A stretch of 11,330 bases of DNA from SLAN01 sp046545955 (GCA_046545955.1 JBKGYS010000087.1:1-11330); one strand, 5' to 3'; shown: positions 1-7,594, counted from the first letter of the stretch. A program made the numbers and translations. The notes: generated by a model not told the origin, from the sequence alone.

Positions 1-544
1 CCCATCGACCGATTTGCGATCCATTCACATCGAGCAGCGCAATTTCATGGCCGCCGAACGACACAACGAGCATGGACCCATCCGACCTCGAATGCACAGC
101 CGTTGGTCGTCTGAATACCGTTCGTTCACCGCGAAGACCCTCGAACTCGCGCGCGTGGATATACGGCTCGGTCGCGACCGCGTCCGGACCTACCGATCGA
201 CGTCTTGATATGTGCTCGAGCATTTCTTCGAGGTACACCGATCCTTCTCCACGCTCTACGAGCCCATTCCATTCGTCGGCGGCCGCCTGTTCGAGCCCGG
301 ACCGAAAATACGCGCGTCCGAGCCATTCCCGCACCAGGTCGTTCTCCGAATCGAGCGAAAGCGCCGAGTTGAACGAGCTGATTGCGTCCTGAAAATATCC
401 ACGGTGATACGCTCGCACACCCCATCCAAACTCCTCGTCGGCTTCGAGACTATCAAAATCGATGTTTTGTGCTGACGCCGGCGAAACACACAACGACGCG
501 AACAGGCAGACGGTACACAAGCGATGCGTAAAACGGAATCGCAT
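1..544 (-). CDS. Secreted TPR / beta-propeller-like protein, partial (C-terminus beyond left edge)
   Basis: An open frame starts at ATG 544-542 and reads 181 codons without a stop to the window edge. Residues 1-25 look like a Sec signal peptide: basic start (MRFRFTHR), hydrophobic core, and a PASA|QN cleavage site. No valid lipobox is present (the residue before Cys19 is Leu). Residues about 39-105 form one to two TPR-like helical pairs (WGVRAYHRGYFQDAISSFNSA is typical). From about 140 the sequence changes to beta-propeller style, with RPTAV, DGSMLVVSFGGHEIALLD and NGSQIGRW resembling an NHL/YVTN blade. The start lies one base after the stop of the upstream TPR gene (TGATATG), so translation is probably coupled. 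The exported location and TPR-plus-propeller layout suggest an envelope scaffold or binding protein. The exact function is unknown and most of the propeller is not visible. Confidence 0.8.
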   Translation of the reverse strand, partial: MRFRFTHRLCTVCLFASLCVSPASAQNIDFDSLEADEEFGWGVRAYHRGYFQDAISSFNSALSLDSENDLVREWLGRAYFRSGLEQAAADEWNGLVERGEGSVYLEEMLEHISRRRSVGPDAVATEPYIHAREFEGLRGERTVFRRPTAVHSRSDGSMLVVSFGGHEIALLDVNGSQIGRW

Positions 545-545
545 A

Positions 546-1208
546 TCAGACCGCCTCCTTGCCTTGTACCTTCTCGATATGCCGACGAATCTCATCGTCC
601 TCCGGCCGCAGCTCCAATGCGCGCTTTAGCAGTTTCCGGGCGTGGTCCGGATGCCCAGCCTTGTACGCCGCCCACCCGAGACTGTCGAGGTAGGTTGCGC
701 TCTCAGGGTTATGTTTGACCGCCTCCTTGCAGTACTTAATCGCGAGGTCGGGCTTAGCGCCGCGGTCGGCGAGCACGTAGCCGAGATTGTTGAGCGCCGT
801 AGGATTGTCGGGGTCGAGTTGAAGCGCCTTTTGTAGATTCGTGACGGCCGAAGGAACGTTGTTCTGATGGAACTGGTTGTATGCGAGTGCTGAATAGACC
901 TTCGGAGATTCGTAACCGTCTTCGAGAAGGCGGGCAAACTCAAACTCGGCGAGTCGGTAGCGCCCTGTGACCGCATAGATATATCCGAGAATCATCCGAC
1001 TCTGGTAGGCTTTTGCGAAGGAAACATCGGCGGTGACCACCTGTTCGAGATAGAGCAAAGCCTCGTCGTACTGTTCGAGTTGGGTATAACATAATCCGAG
1101 ATAATAGGAGAATTCCGTATAGTCTTCGGAATCCACGTCCGAATCGAGCAAATGGTCGAGGGCGTCCTGATACTTACCTTGCTCGTATAAACGGATCGCT
1201 TGTTCCAT
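546..1208 (-). CDS. Cytoplasmic tetratricopeptide repeat protein
   Basis: The product has 220 residues and is almost entirely TPR. A half repeat is visible at 1-24, then units at about 33-64, 68-98, 102-134, 136-170 and 171-204, with the usual G-Y-A-A-L-P spacing (for example LNNLGYVLADRG and LDSLGWAAYKAGHPDHARKLL). There is no signal peptide or membrane segment, so it should act in the cytoplasm as a protein-protein adaptor. The ATG at 1208 has a GGAG Shine-Dalgarno six bases upstream. It starts 17 bases after surE ends and its TGA is one base before the next gene, which also begins with TPRs. The two TPR genes are therefore probably co-translated and may share partners. No enzyme domain is present and the binding partner cannot be told from sequence. 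Confidence 0.9.
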   Translation of the reverse strand: MEQAIRLYEQGKYQDALDHLLDSDVDSEDYTEFSYYLGLCYTQLEQYDEALLYLEQVVTADVSFAKAYQSRMILGYIYAVTGRYRLAEFEFARLLEDGYESPKVYSALAYNQFHQNNVPSAVTNLQKALQLDPDNPTALNNLGYVLADRGAKPDLAIKYCKEAVKHNPESATYLDSLGWAAYKAGHPDHARKLLKRALELRPEDDEIRRHIEKVQGKEAV

Positions 1209-1225
1209 AGTTTACTCCGCGGAAT

Positions 1226-1969
1226 TCACTCAAGAAATCTTGCTTGCCGATACTTCTCGGCACCAGGGTACTCACATGGATGGATACTTACCGGCGAAAC
1301 GGCTATCGCGCCCGACTGGACCACACCCCAATCGGTCCCCTCGACAATCGCCGAATCGTCGAGCGACCCGTCGAGGAAGTAATACACATCGCCGCCGGGT
1401 GCGGTGTACGCGTGCAGATTGTCATCGTAGATTCGTTGACACAACCGACCGATATCAATCGGCAGTGTTGAAGCCATAGTATTCGGCGCGTTTACATTGA
1501 CGAAGTGATCGGCATCCCAGAGATCCATTAATTCCGGCAAATGATGTGTCACGAGGTTGGTCAGCGGTCGGAAGTTTAAGGTGCCATTTGTCTCCGTCAA
1601 ACTCAACGCGATTCCGGGAACGCCCATAAACGCAGCCTGACGGGCGGCAGCGGCGGTCCCGGAATACACGACGTCGGTTCCGAGGTTCGCTCCAAGATTG
1701 ATACCGGAAAGTACGACATCGGGTTTTGTATCGAGCGCTCCGAGAACGCCAAGGATAACACAGTCGGCAGGCGAACCGCTGATCACCCGAGCGCGATCTC
1801 CGACTCGCCTGCAACGAATCGCCTCGTGCATAGTCAGGTAGTGAGATGTCCCACTGCGTTGACCGTCCGGTGCGATTATCTCGACGGCGTGATCTGGCGA
1901 TAGCGCGTCTACGAGTGCCTGCAATCCGGGACTATCGATACCGTCGTCGTTTGTGATCAGGATGTTCAT
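1226..1969 (-). CDS. surE: 5'/3'-nucleotidase SurE
   Basis: SurE is a metal-dependent phosphatase that removes phosphate from nucleoside 5'- and 3'-monophosphates and, in some species, short polyphosphate. The 247-residue product has the family's usual length. The metal-binding and catalytic signatures are intact: TNDDG at residues 6-10 (Asp8, Asp9), SGTSH at 39-43 (Ser39 as metal ligand), SGSPADCV at 64-71, and SGINLGANLG at 88-97 (Asn91 as ligand). These are followed by VYSGTAAAARQAAF, the conserved SurE helix. The start ATG follows a purine-rich AGGGGA at short spacing. It lies 31 bases after the galactokinase-family gene and 17 bases before a TPR gene, all in the same direction, consistent with one operon. 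Identification is firm; the physiological substrate in this organism is not known. Confidence 0.97.
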   Translation of the reverse strand: MNILITNDDGIDSPGLQALVDALSPDHAVEIIAPDGQRSGTSHYLTMHEAIRCRRVGDRARVISGSPADCVILGVLGALDTKPDVVLSGINLGANLGTDVVYSGTAAAARQAAFMGVPGIALSLTETNGTLNFRPLTNLVTHHLPELMDLWDADHFVNVNAPNTMASTLPIDIGRLCQRIYDDNLHAYTAPGGDVYYFLDGSLDDSAIVEGTDWGVVQSGAIAVSPVSIHPCEYPGAEKYRQARFLE

Positions 1970-2000
1970 GTTCCCCTACCCAGTAGCGAACACTCTACCC

Positions 2001-3212
2001 TTAATCGCCGATTTCGTGAACCTGTGCCGACTCACCCGTTTCCACCTCGATCCATCCCGCATTGAACCCGAAAATCGAGTCGTATTCGGCCAGCTGCGCT
2101 TCCAGTCCGTCGAATGCATCGGGCCGGCACAACGTCGCCAAGTATCCCCCGAGCCCCGGTCCTGTAAGCCTGCTGCCGTACACTCCGGCACTGTCCTGTG
2201 TTCGTCGGGCGAGCCAATCGAGTTCCGGACAACTAAGTTCGAGCAGATCGCCAATGTCCGCGTGAGAACGACTCAATAAACGGCCGACTTGTTCAGGCTC
2301 ACCTTTCACCACCGCTTCCTTGGCAAGTTCAACGCGTTCGAGTTCCCGCATTACATGCAGGCAGGTCCGACGCTCGCGAGCCGACAACCCCTCCAGGTGG
2401 TCGTTAAGCTCATCACGAACGTGTCGGGCGTTGTTTCCTGCGGCAGGGCCGTTGTTTCTGCTCTTCTCGTTTTCCGCCGGCGGCGGTGAGACGGCCCGGT
2501 CGGGCTCGAAATCCGCGCAGCCAAGCAATACATGCTCGCGGGCGTCGTAGTCTTCTTCATCGTCGGCTTGGGGAGGGACCTGCGAGTCGATAAGTATGAG
2601 CCGCGTGTCACCGGGAATAGGTCCCACCGGTTCGACGCGTCTGCTGCCATGCCGGTAAATCACAATTGTCCCCGGCGAGCACAATGAGCTTATCGCTGCA
2701 TCCGCCTCGCTCGGGCGCATTCCGGCGTACTCCTTCTCTGCGTGATACGCCGCGTGTATCGGGTCGATTCCCCCTCTCGGAAGGTCAAGCAGCCTCTCGA
2801 GCGCAAGACTCAAGGCGACACACACGGCAGTGCTCGAGGCAAGTCCACGACTTATCGGCACATTACCCGCGATCGTAACGTCGAGGCCTTTCATTCTGTG
2901 GCCGCGCTCGAGGACGTGGGCAATAACCCCTTTGGGAACATTCGCCCACCGGTCCTCGCGTCGAGGCTTAATGCTGGTAACGCCGGTACGGCGGCGCTCG
3001 CCGATGTCCGGTGCATAGAACCGGAGACTCAGATCCCGCCGGGGACTCACTGCGACCGACACGCCTCTTTGAAGCGCAATTGATAGGGTTGGCACTCCAG
3101 CTCGTTCCACGTGCTCGCCTAGGAGATGCACGACACCTGGTGCAAACCCCACCACCGTGGGGCGTGTTTTGTATTCAGCGCTATGCAACGACTGGATATC
3201 CGTTTCTGCCAT
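2001..3212 (-). CDS. Galactokinase-family GHMP kinase with altered sugar-binding residues
   Basis: The product has 403 residues and the three GHMP kinase motifs in order. Motif 1 is APGVVHLLGEHVERAGV (24-40), the phosphate-binding motif 2 is VPISRGLASSTAV (118-130), and motif 3 is SRLTGPGLGGYLATL (347-361). The segment CPELDWLARR before motif 3 is typical of galactokinases rather than of mevalonate or homoserine kinases. Aligned by eye to human GALK1, Glu33, His34 and Asp171 match catalytic or sugar-binding Glu43, His44 and Asp186. However, Arg37 is replaced by Val, Asp46 by Glu36 and Gly183 by Ser168. It is probably an ATP-dependent sugar-1-kinase, but galactose may not be the substrate, so no galK symbol is given. 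A polar linker at about 232-262 is unusual. The ATG at 3212 has a good GAGGT Shine-Dalgarno five bases upstream. It is the first gene of the surE/TPR operon. Confidence 0.88.
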   Translation of the reverse strand: MAETDIQSLHSAEYKTRPTVVGFAPGVVHLLGEHVERAGVPTLSIALQRGVSVAVSPRRDLSLRFYAPDIGERRRTGVTSIKPRREDRWANVPKGVIAHVLERGHRMKGLDVTIAGNVPISRGLASSTAVCVALSLALERLLDLPRGGIDPIHAAYHAEKEYAGMRPSEADAAISSLCSPGTIVIYRHGSRRVEPVGPIPGDTRLILIDSQVPPQADDEEDYDAREHVLLGCADFEPDRAVSPPPAENEKSRNNGPAAGNNARHVRDELNDHLEGLSARERRTCLHVMRELERVELAKEAVVKGEPEQVGRLLSRSHADIGDLLELSCPELDWLARRTQDSAGVYGSRLTGPGLGGYLATLCRPDAFDGLEAQLAEYDSIFGFNAGWIEVETGESAQVHEIGD

Positions 3213-3452
3213 CCACTACCTCACTTCCGATCCCCGTTCCGAAAACTCTCGTTTCCGAATGTCTTATCACTTGTATCTCTCAACTCGAGGTCTTATACCC
3301 CATTATATTGAAATCACTATATTAGTAGTCTGCACCTGCTGGAGCAAGAACAATCTTTCGCTCTTGTTACAAGGCTGTCACGCGACCCGTCCCCCGTCCC
3401 CCAGGCCGGCGCATTGCACAGTGTTGATGGGGAGTATATCATCCTTCCCGCG
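3213..3452. promoter_or_regulatory. Divergent intergenic region between galactokinase-like gene and lnt
   Basis: This 240-base gap must hold the promoters for both divergent transcripts. It contains an AT-rich island at about 3290-3325, unlike the GC-rich flanks. On the minus strand a perfect TATAAT lies at 3302-3307, but no convincing -35 is found 16-18 bases upstream. On the plus strand a weak pair TTGTAT (3271-3276) and TATACC (3294-3299) has a 17-base spacer. The segment 3380-3410 is C/G-rich. No RNA gene or clear small ORF is seen. Promoter role is inferred from layout; the exact elements are uncertain. Confidence 0.5.
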
Positions 3453-5033
3453 ATGAAAGCACCCCTGCTCGCGCTACTCTCAGCCGCCGCCTTCGCCTCG
3501 GCTATTCCGAACGAGTTTTTGGCATTCGGCAGTCCTACGTTAGGTCTGATAGCTCTTGTTCCGCTTTACTCGGCATTCCGAATTGCTCCCGACATGACCA
3601 CCGCGATACGGGCCGGCGCGGTGTTCGGTGCGGTGTCCACTATGCTTTCAAATTACTGGCTTGCAAACTTCGGCGAATTTTCGGCCTGGACGCTCGGCGG
3701 TCCTACGGTTGGATATCTGGCCTACAATATGCTTCTCGCAACCGTCTTGTACACCCTTATGCGCCTTCCCTCGCACGTGCGTCCATTGTCCTTCGCGCTT
3801 GCGTGGACGGGATACGAGTTCCTCAAAAGCGTGGGATATCTCGGATACCCGTGGGGCCTCGCGGCGTATTCTTTCGGTGACGTTGTGCCGGCAATGCAGA
3901 TAGCCGACATTACCGGCGTCTACGGGCTGACCTTCATTGTTGTGTACATAAATGCTGCCATCGCCGAAGTCGTCCTGCTCCCGCAAATTGCGAGCGCCGG
4001 CTCGCGCCGCCGGCGGTTCTCCTCGACGCCGTTACGCCATTTAGCGCTCGCGGCGGCACTGCTCCTTCTAAACTTCGGATACGGCTGGAACCGGCTTTCC
4101 AAACCGCCCGTGCCCGACGACATCATGAGGGTAGCCTTGATCCAGCAGAATACCGACTCCTGGCAGCGCGGCAATCTCTCGAATACACTCACCACGCTTC
4201 AGCGTCTATCCACCGAAGCGCTGGAAACGAGGGAACATGACCTGCTCGTCTGGAGCGAAAGCTCGATATCCGTTCCCTATCAACAGTACCGTACCGGATA
4301 TCTCGACCGAACTCCGTCGAGCCAGCCGCTGACCGAGTTTATAGCGCAAATCGACACCCCGCTTATGACCGGAAGCCCTTACCAGCCCTCCGATGGCACG
4401 GGTTCCGCGTGGAATGCGGCGCTTCTTCTCGAACCGGGTAGCGGAGACATAATCGAGCGCTACGGGAAACGGCAACTCGTCCCGTTCGCCGAGCACATTC
4501 CTCTATCGCAGACGCGCGCTGTGCGACGCTTCTTTCGCGACGTCGTGGGCTTGCAGGCGGTATGGTCGCCGGGCGACGCGAGCGTGCTCTTCGAGCTTCC
4601 CACAAGGAACGGAACGGTAGCCGGCGCGGCGCCGATTTGTTTCGAAGACGCATTTGCTCCGATCATTCGAGAGTTCACCCGGGACGGTGCAGATGTCATG
4701 GTAAATCTCACGAATAACGCGTGGTCGAGAACTGATTCGGCGCAGTACCAGCACTTTGTCGCCGCGCGCTTCCGGTCGATTGAGTCAAGGAGAACGCTCA
4801 TACGCTCCACCAACGCTGGTCTCACCACGGTCGTCGATATAGACGGCACAATGGTCGATCAGCTACCCATGTTCGAGGCTGCGTTCCTCAGTGTCGACGC
4901 GCCGATATACACGTCCGGAGGCCTTACGGTATACCACATTGTCGGGGATCTATTCGCCTATTTCGCGCTGGCGAGTACAGCAGGCTCGATCGCAACCGTA
5001 GGCTTGGGTCTGCGACACCGAAAAAAGACGTAA
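3453..5033 (+). CDS. lnt: Apolipoprotein N-acyltransferase Lnt
   Basis: Lnt transfers the sn-1 acyl chain of a phospholipid to the N-terminal Cys of diacylated apolipoprotein in the inner membrane, the last step of lipoprotein maturation. From ATG 3453 the product has 526 residues, close to E. coli Lnt. The first 215 residues hold several hydrophobic segments, the nitrilase-like domain runs from about 220 to 490, and a last hydrophobic stretch follows at about 493-518. Catalytic Glu269 (VWSESS), Lys339 (GKRQLVPFAEHIP) and Cys396 (ICFED) match the E. coli E267/K335/C387 triad. The start is not certain: no good Shine-Dalgarno is at normal spacing (GGGGAG is 18 bases away), and a TTG at 3414 would add 13 residues. 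I chose 3453 because MKAPLLALLSAAAFA fits the usual Lnt N-terminus. It is the only plus-strand gene here, with no same-strand neighbour. Confidence 0.95.
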   Translation: MKAPLLALLSAAAFASAIPNEFLAFGSPTLGLIALVPLYSAFRIAPDMTTAIRAGAVFGAVSTMLSNYWLANFGEFSAWTLGGPTVGYLAYNMLLATVLYTLMRLPSHVRPLSFALAWTGYEFLKSVGYLGYPWGLAAYSFGDVVPAMQIADITGVYGLTFIVVYINAAIAEVVLLPQIASAGSRRRRFSSTPLRHLALAAALLLLNFGYGWNRLSKPPVPDDIMRVALIQQNTDSWQRGNLSNTLTTLQRLSTEALETREHDLLVWSESSISVPYQQYRTGYLDRTPSSQPLTEFIAQIDTPLMTGSPYQPSDGTGSAWNAALLLEPGSGDIIERYGKRQLVPFAEHIPLSQTRAVRRFFRDVVGLQAVWSPGDASVLFELPTRNGTVAGAAPICFEDAFAPIIREFTRDGADVMVNLTNNAWSRTDSAQYQHFVAARFRSIESRRTLIRSTNAGLTTVVDIDGTMVDQLPMFEAAFLSVDAPIYTSGGLTVYHIVGDLFAYFALASTAGSIATVGLGLRHRKKT

Positions 5034-5242
5034 ATCGCACCTCTTCGAGCGGCGCCCATGCGGACAATGGAAGGTCCACTGCCGCGGCTATACCCACCGC
5101 AAATCCTCGCTGTACGTTCGCACTCGGGTTACCGGATACGAGGTACGTTCGCAATCGGTTAACCGAATACGAGGTACGTTCGCAATCGCGTAACCAAATA
5201 CGAGGCGTTCGCCGCTGTCACGCGACAAGCACGTGTTCTGCT
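5034..5242. other. Convergent intergenic region between lnt and rpmE
   Basis: This 209-base region receives transcription from both sides. No classic GC hairpin followed by a T-run is visible for either gene; short candidates such as TGGAAGGTCCA near 5070 are weak. About half of it is the 31-bp tandem repeat listed separately. No gene is seen. Confidence 0.6.
5113..5213. repeat. 31-bp tandem repeat, three full copies plus a fragment
   Basis: Copies at 5113-5143, 5144-5174 and 5175-5205 each begin TACGTTCGCA and end ATACGAGG. A fragment (CGTTCGCC) follows at 5206-5213. Copies 1 and 2 agree at 27 of 31 positions, copies 2 and 3 at 28 of 31. The middle copy has a perfect central dyad CGGTTAACCG (5156-5165); copies 1 and 3 have decayed versions. 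The array lies between the converging ends of lnt and rpmE. The units abut with no spacers. Confidence 0.9.
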
Positions 5243-5491
5243 CTAATTCTTGATATTGTAGCGTTTCTTAAACCGCTCGACACGACCGGTCGTATCCACG
5301 AGCTGCTGCTTGCCTGTGTAGAACGGGTGCGACGCGCTGGAGATTTCGACGGTGAACAATGGATATTCGTTTCCGTCTTCGTACGTAACGGTCTCACTCG
5401 TTTCTACGGTGGACCGTGTAAGGAACATACTTCCTGTCGAGCTGTCTTTGAACACGACCGGGCGATATTCCGGATGGATTCCCTGTTTCAA
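5243..5491 (-). CDS. rpmE2: Large ribosomal subunit protein bL31, type B (zinc-free)
   Basis: The 82-residue product begins KQGIHPEYRPVVFKD after the initiator and contains SSASHPFYTGKQQLVDT and GRVERFKKRY. These are the hallmarks of type B L31, which bridges the subunits at the central protuberance of the 50S ribosome. It has no cysteine, so it is the zinc-independent form. I place the start at TTG 5491-5489 and not at the upstream in-frame ATG (5518). The TTG has an ideal AAAGGAG Shine-Dalgarno eight bases upstream and gives the family's normal N-terminus. The 5518 ATG would overlap the end of rho and add nine unrelated residues. It lies 13 bases behind rho and should be expressed from the rho transcript. 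The stop is TAG at 5245-5243. Confidence 0.95.
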   Translation of the reverse strand: MKQGIHPEYRPVVFKDSSTGSMFLTRSTVETSETVTYEDGNEYPLFTVEISSASHPFYTGKQQLVDTTGRVERFKKRYNIKN

Positions 5492-5499
5492 TTCTCTAA

Positions 5500-5506
5500 C
5501 TCCTTT
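5500..5506 (-). promoter_or_regulatory. Shine-Dalgarno of rpmE2 overlapping rho stop codon
   Basis: The minus strand reads TAAAGGAGTTAGAGAATTG. The AAAGGAG overlaps the rho TAA and stands eight bases from the TTG start of L31. This decides the TTG start and suggests that ribosomes ending on rho help initiate rpmE2. Confidence 0.75.
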
Positions 5507-7331
5507 ACTCAGCCACACTTGAGGTGTTCATGGACCTCAGGAAGGCCTCATTGTTCTTAGTCTTACGCATCCTGTCAATAAGCAGTTCGATGATCTCGGC
5601 GTCCTCCATGGGGTTGATCACCTTACGGAGCACCCACATTTTATTGAGCTCTTCCTCGGTGAGGAGAAGATCCTCCTTGCGGGTGCCCGACCGTTTAATA
5701 TTTATCGCCGGGAAGAGGCGTCGATCCGCGAGCTTCCGATCAAGGATAATTTCCATATTTCCGGTACCCTTGAACTCCTCGAAAATAACCTCGTCCATTC
5801 GACTTCCGGTCTCGATCAGCGCCGTAGCCACAACGGTGAGGCTGCCACCATCTTCGATATTGCGCGCTGCCCCGAAAAACCTCTTCGGTTTATGCAGCGC
5901 GTTGGAGTCGACACCACCGGAGAGAATTTTGCCGCTGGTCGGCACTGTCTGGTTGTACGCCCGGGCGAGTCTCGTGATCGAGTCGAGCAGTATTACGACG
6001 TCTTTCTTGTGCTCGACGAGCCGGCGGGCTTTTTCCAGTACCATCTCGGTTACTTGAACGTGACGCGTAGCTTGTTCGTCGAACGTGGAGGCAACAACCT
6101 CGGCCTTCACGTTGCGCTGCATATCGGTAACCTCTTCAGGCCGCTCGTCGATAAGCAACACGATCATATACGCCTCCGGGTGATTCTCCGTGATGGCGTT
6201 TGCAATCTTCTGCAGGAGAACGGTCTTACCCGTTCGAGGCGGGCTGACGATGAGCCCTCGCTGGCCCTTTCCGATGGGGCAGAAGAGGTTAATCATACGC
6301 GTAGCCGGATCACCACTGGCCATTTCCATGTTGAGTCGAGTTTCCGGATACAGCGGAGTGAGATTATCGAACGGGATACGCGACTGCGCAACGCTCGGGT
6401 TGTCAAAATTAACCGTCTCGACCCGAAGCATCGCGAAAAAGCGCTCACCGTCCTTAGGTGGCCGGATCTGTCCGTAGACCGTGTCACCGGTTTTCAGATT
6501 AAACAGTCGGATCTGCGACGGCGAGATATAAATGTCGTCCGGGCCGGAAAGATACGAGTTCTGCGGACTTCGAAGGAACCCGTAGCCGTCAGGAAGTATC
6601 TCGAGCGACCCATAGGCGTAGACGCTGCCGTTGCGTTCGGTATGCGCTTTGAGTATGGCAAACACAACCTCCTGCTTCTTCATGGAAACGAGCGTGTCGT
6701 GCGCAATTCCGAACTGCGTGCCGAACGTTCGCAGGTCACGAAGGTTCATCCAGATAAGTTCGTTGATGGACAACGCTTTTCCGTCGAACTCGCTCGGGCT
6801 ATCGGTGCGGTAATCACCAGTGTTCGGGTTCATCGGACGGTTGGGATCGTTGCCTCCGTTCGAGTTTCCGTTGTTATTCGAAGAGCCTTTCCCCCGTTTC
6901 CGCGACGAGCGGCCACGATTTCCGCCGGAACGACGAGAGTCGTCGTTGCTGCCGTTACCGCCGGATGAAGAACCGCCACCGTTTGATTTAGCCGATTTCT
7001 CGGGCGCTTTGCCGCGAGAGTAGTCGGAATCGTCGGAGCTCGATTGCGAGTCCGAATCGTTCGCGGAGACTTCCGGCCCGTCGCCGGTTGAGGCCTCCGG
7101 CTGCCCGTCCTCACGACTCTTGTCAACCTTTACCCGCTTCTTTCGAACGGTTGGCTTTCCTTTCGACGTTCCCTGCTCTTCAGAAACCTGAGAATCCTGA
7201 GCATTATGATTGTCGGACTCCGCAAGCGAGCCGGACTCATCCTGCATGTCGAGTTCCTGCTGGGAGGATGATCCGGAACTGCCGGACCCGCCGCCATCCT
7301 GCGCACTGCTCAATATTCGAATGAATATCAT
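5505..7331 (-). CDS. rho: Transcription termination factor Rho with long disordered N-terminal extension
   Basis: Rho is a hexameric RNA helicase that loads on C-rich nascent RNA and releases RNA polymerase. The 608-residue product exceeds E. coli Rho (419) because residues 1 to about 182 are a low-complexity tail rich in Ser, Gly, Asn and Asp, with basic patches (RKKRVKVDK at 63-71, RSSRKRGKG at 141-149). The core follows: N-terminal helical domain about 187-230, cold-shock RNA-binding domain about 235-308 (DGYGFLR, DDIYIS), Walker A SPPRTGKT at 363-370, Walker B VVILLD at 445-450, and the secondary RNA-binding loop KILSGGVDSNAL at 468-479. All key motifs are intact. ATG 7331 follows GGAG at six bases. 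The gene has its own promoter and a leader of about 256 bases, and is followed closely by rpmE2. Identification is certain; the role of the tail is inferred to be RNA binding or condensate formation. Confidence 0.98.
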   Translation of the reverse strand: MIFIRILSSAQDGGGSGSSGSSSQQELDMQDESGSLAESDNHNAQDSQVSEEQGTSKGKPTVRKKRVKVDKSREDGQPEASTGDGPEVSANDSDSQSSSDDSDYSRGKAPEKSAKSNGGGSSSGGNGSNDDSRRSGGNRGRSSRKRGKGSSNNNGNSNGGNDPNRPMNPNTGDYRTDSPSEFDGKALSINELIWMNLRDLRTFGTQFGIAHDTLVSMKKQEVVFAILKAHTERNGSVYAYGSLEILPDGYGFLRSPQNSYLSGPDDIYISPSQIRLFNLKTGDTVYGQIRPPKDGERFFAMLRVETVNFDNPSVAQSRIPFDNLTPLYPETRLNMEMASGDPATRMINLFCPIGKGQRGLIVSPPRTGKTVLLQKIANAITENHPEAYMIVLLIDERPEEVTDMQRNVKAEVVASTFDEQATRHVQVTEMVLEKARRLVEHKKDVVILLDSITRLARAYNQTVPTSGKILSGGVDSNALHKPKRFFGAARNIEDGGSLTVVATALIETGSRMDEVIFEEFKGTGNMEIILDRKLADRRLFPAINIKRSGTRKEDLLLTEEELNKMWVLRKVINPMEDAEIIELLIDRMRKTKNNEAFLRSMNTSSVAE

Positions 7332-7588
7332 TCAACACTCCACGTGTTCTGGAATTGTGATTTGGCTGATCTGCTTTAACTGTCTGCTTTTGATGTTCTG
7401 TATCGCGATTTGCTTGAATTGGGTCGAGGCCAAAACTGCGCGAACCGTTAATTCGCACAACCCGCTTGCGCGCTCCGATTGTCCCTGTTTGCTCGTGATC
7501 TATAGCTACATTCGGGACTGCGAACCGTCACGATTGACTGCCGGACTCTGCATGGCCGTCAAGGCGGTTCGGGGCACTACATCTATTA
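7332..7588 (-). promoter_or_regulatory. Long rho 5' leader with A/C-rich, G-poor stretch (candidate Rho-loading site)
   Basis: About 256 bases separate the predicted transcription start from the rho ATG. The distal part (7429 down to 7343, 87 nt, minus strand) has 25 C, 13 G, 37 A and 12 T: a C-over-G bubble with little structure, as known for rut sites. The proximal part holds a CGAACCG (7571-7565) able to pair with either of two CGGTTCG copies (7527-7521 and 7447-7441). It also holds a 15-codon ORF, ATG 7553 to TAG 7506, without a clear Shine-Dalgarno. E. coli rho is known to be autoregulated by termination in its leader; a similar role here is inference. Confidence 0.5.
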
Positions 7589-7594
7589 AACACA

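Noticed and set aside
126..425. Minus-strand 99-codon ORF and several plus-strand ORFs near the left edge
   Set aside because: They are alternative frames over the edge-truncated signal-peptide/TPR gene, which has the better protein features and operon fit.
3414..3452. TTG start adding 13 residues to Lnt
   Set aside because: The extension is polar and unlike known Lnt N-termini. ATG 3453 leads straight into the first hydrophobic segment, though neither start has a good ribosome site.
5113..5213. CRISPR array
   Set aside because: The 31-base units abut directly with no spacers, there are only three degenerate copies, and no cas gene is nearby. The 15-bp array at the right edge also lacks spacers.
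5492..5518. Upstream ATG start for rpmE2
   Set aside because: It would overlap rho and add nine residues not found in L31. The TTG at 5491 has a strong, well-spaced Shine-Dalgarno and gives the family N-terminus.
5892..6968. Long plus-strand ORF of 358 codons
   Set aside because: It is fully antisense to the core of rho, whose motifs are unmistakable. Its translation is Arg-rich with no recognisable domain, as expected of a shadow frame.
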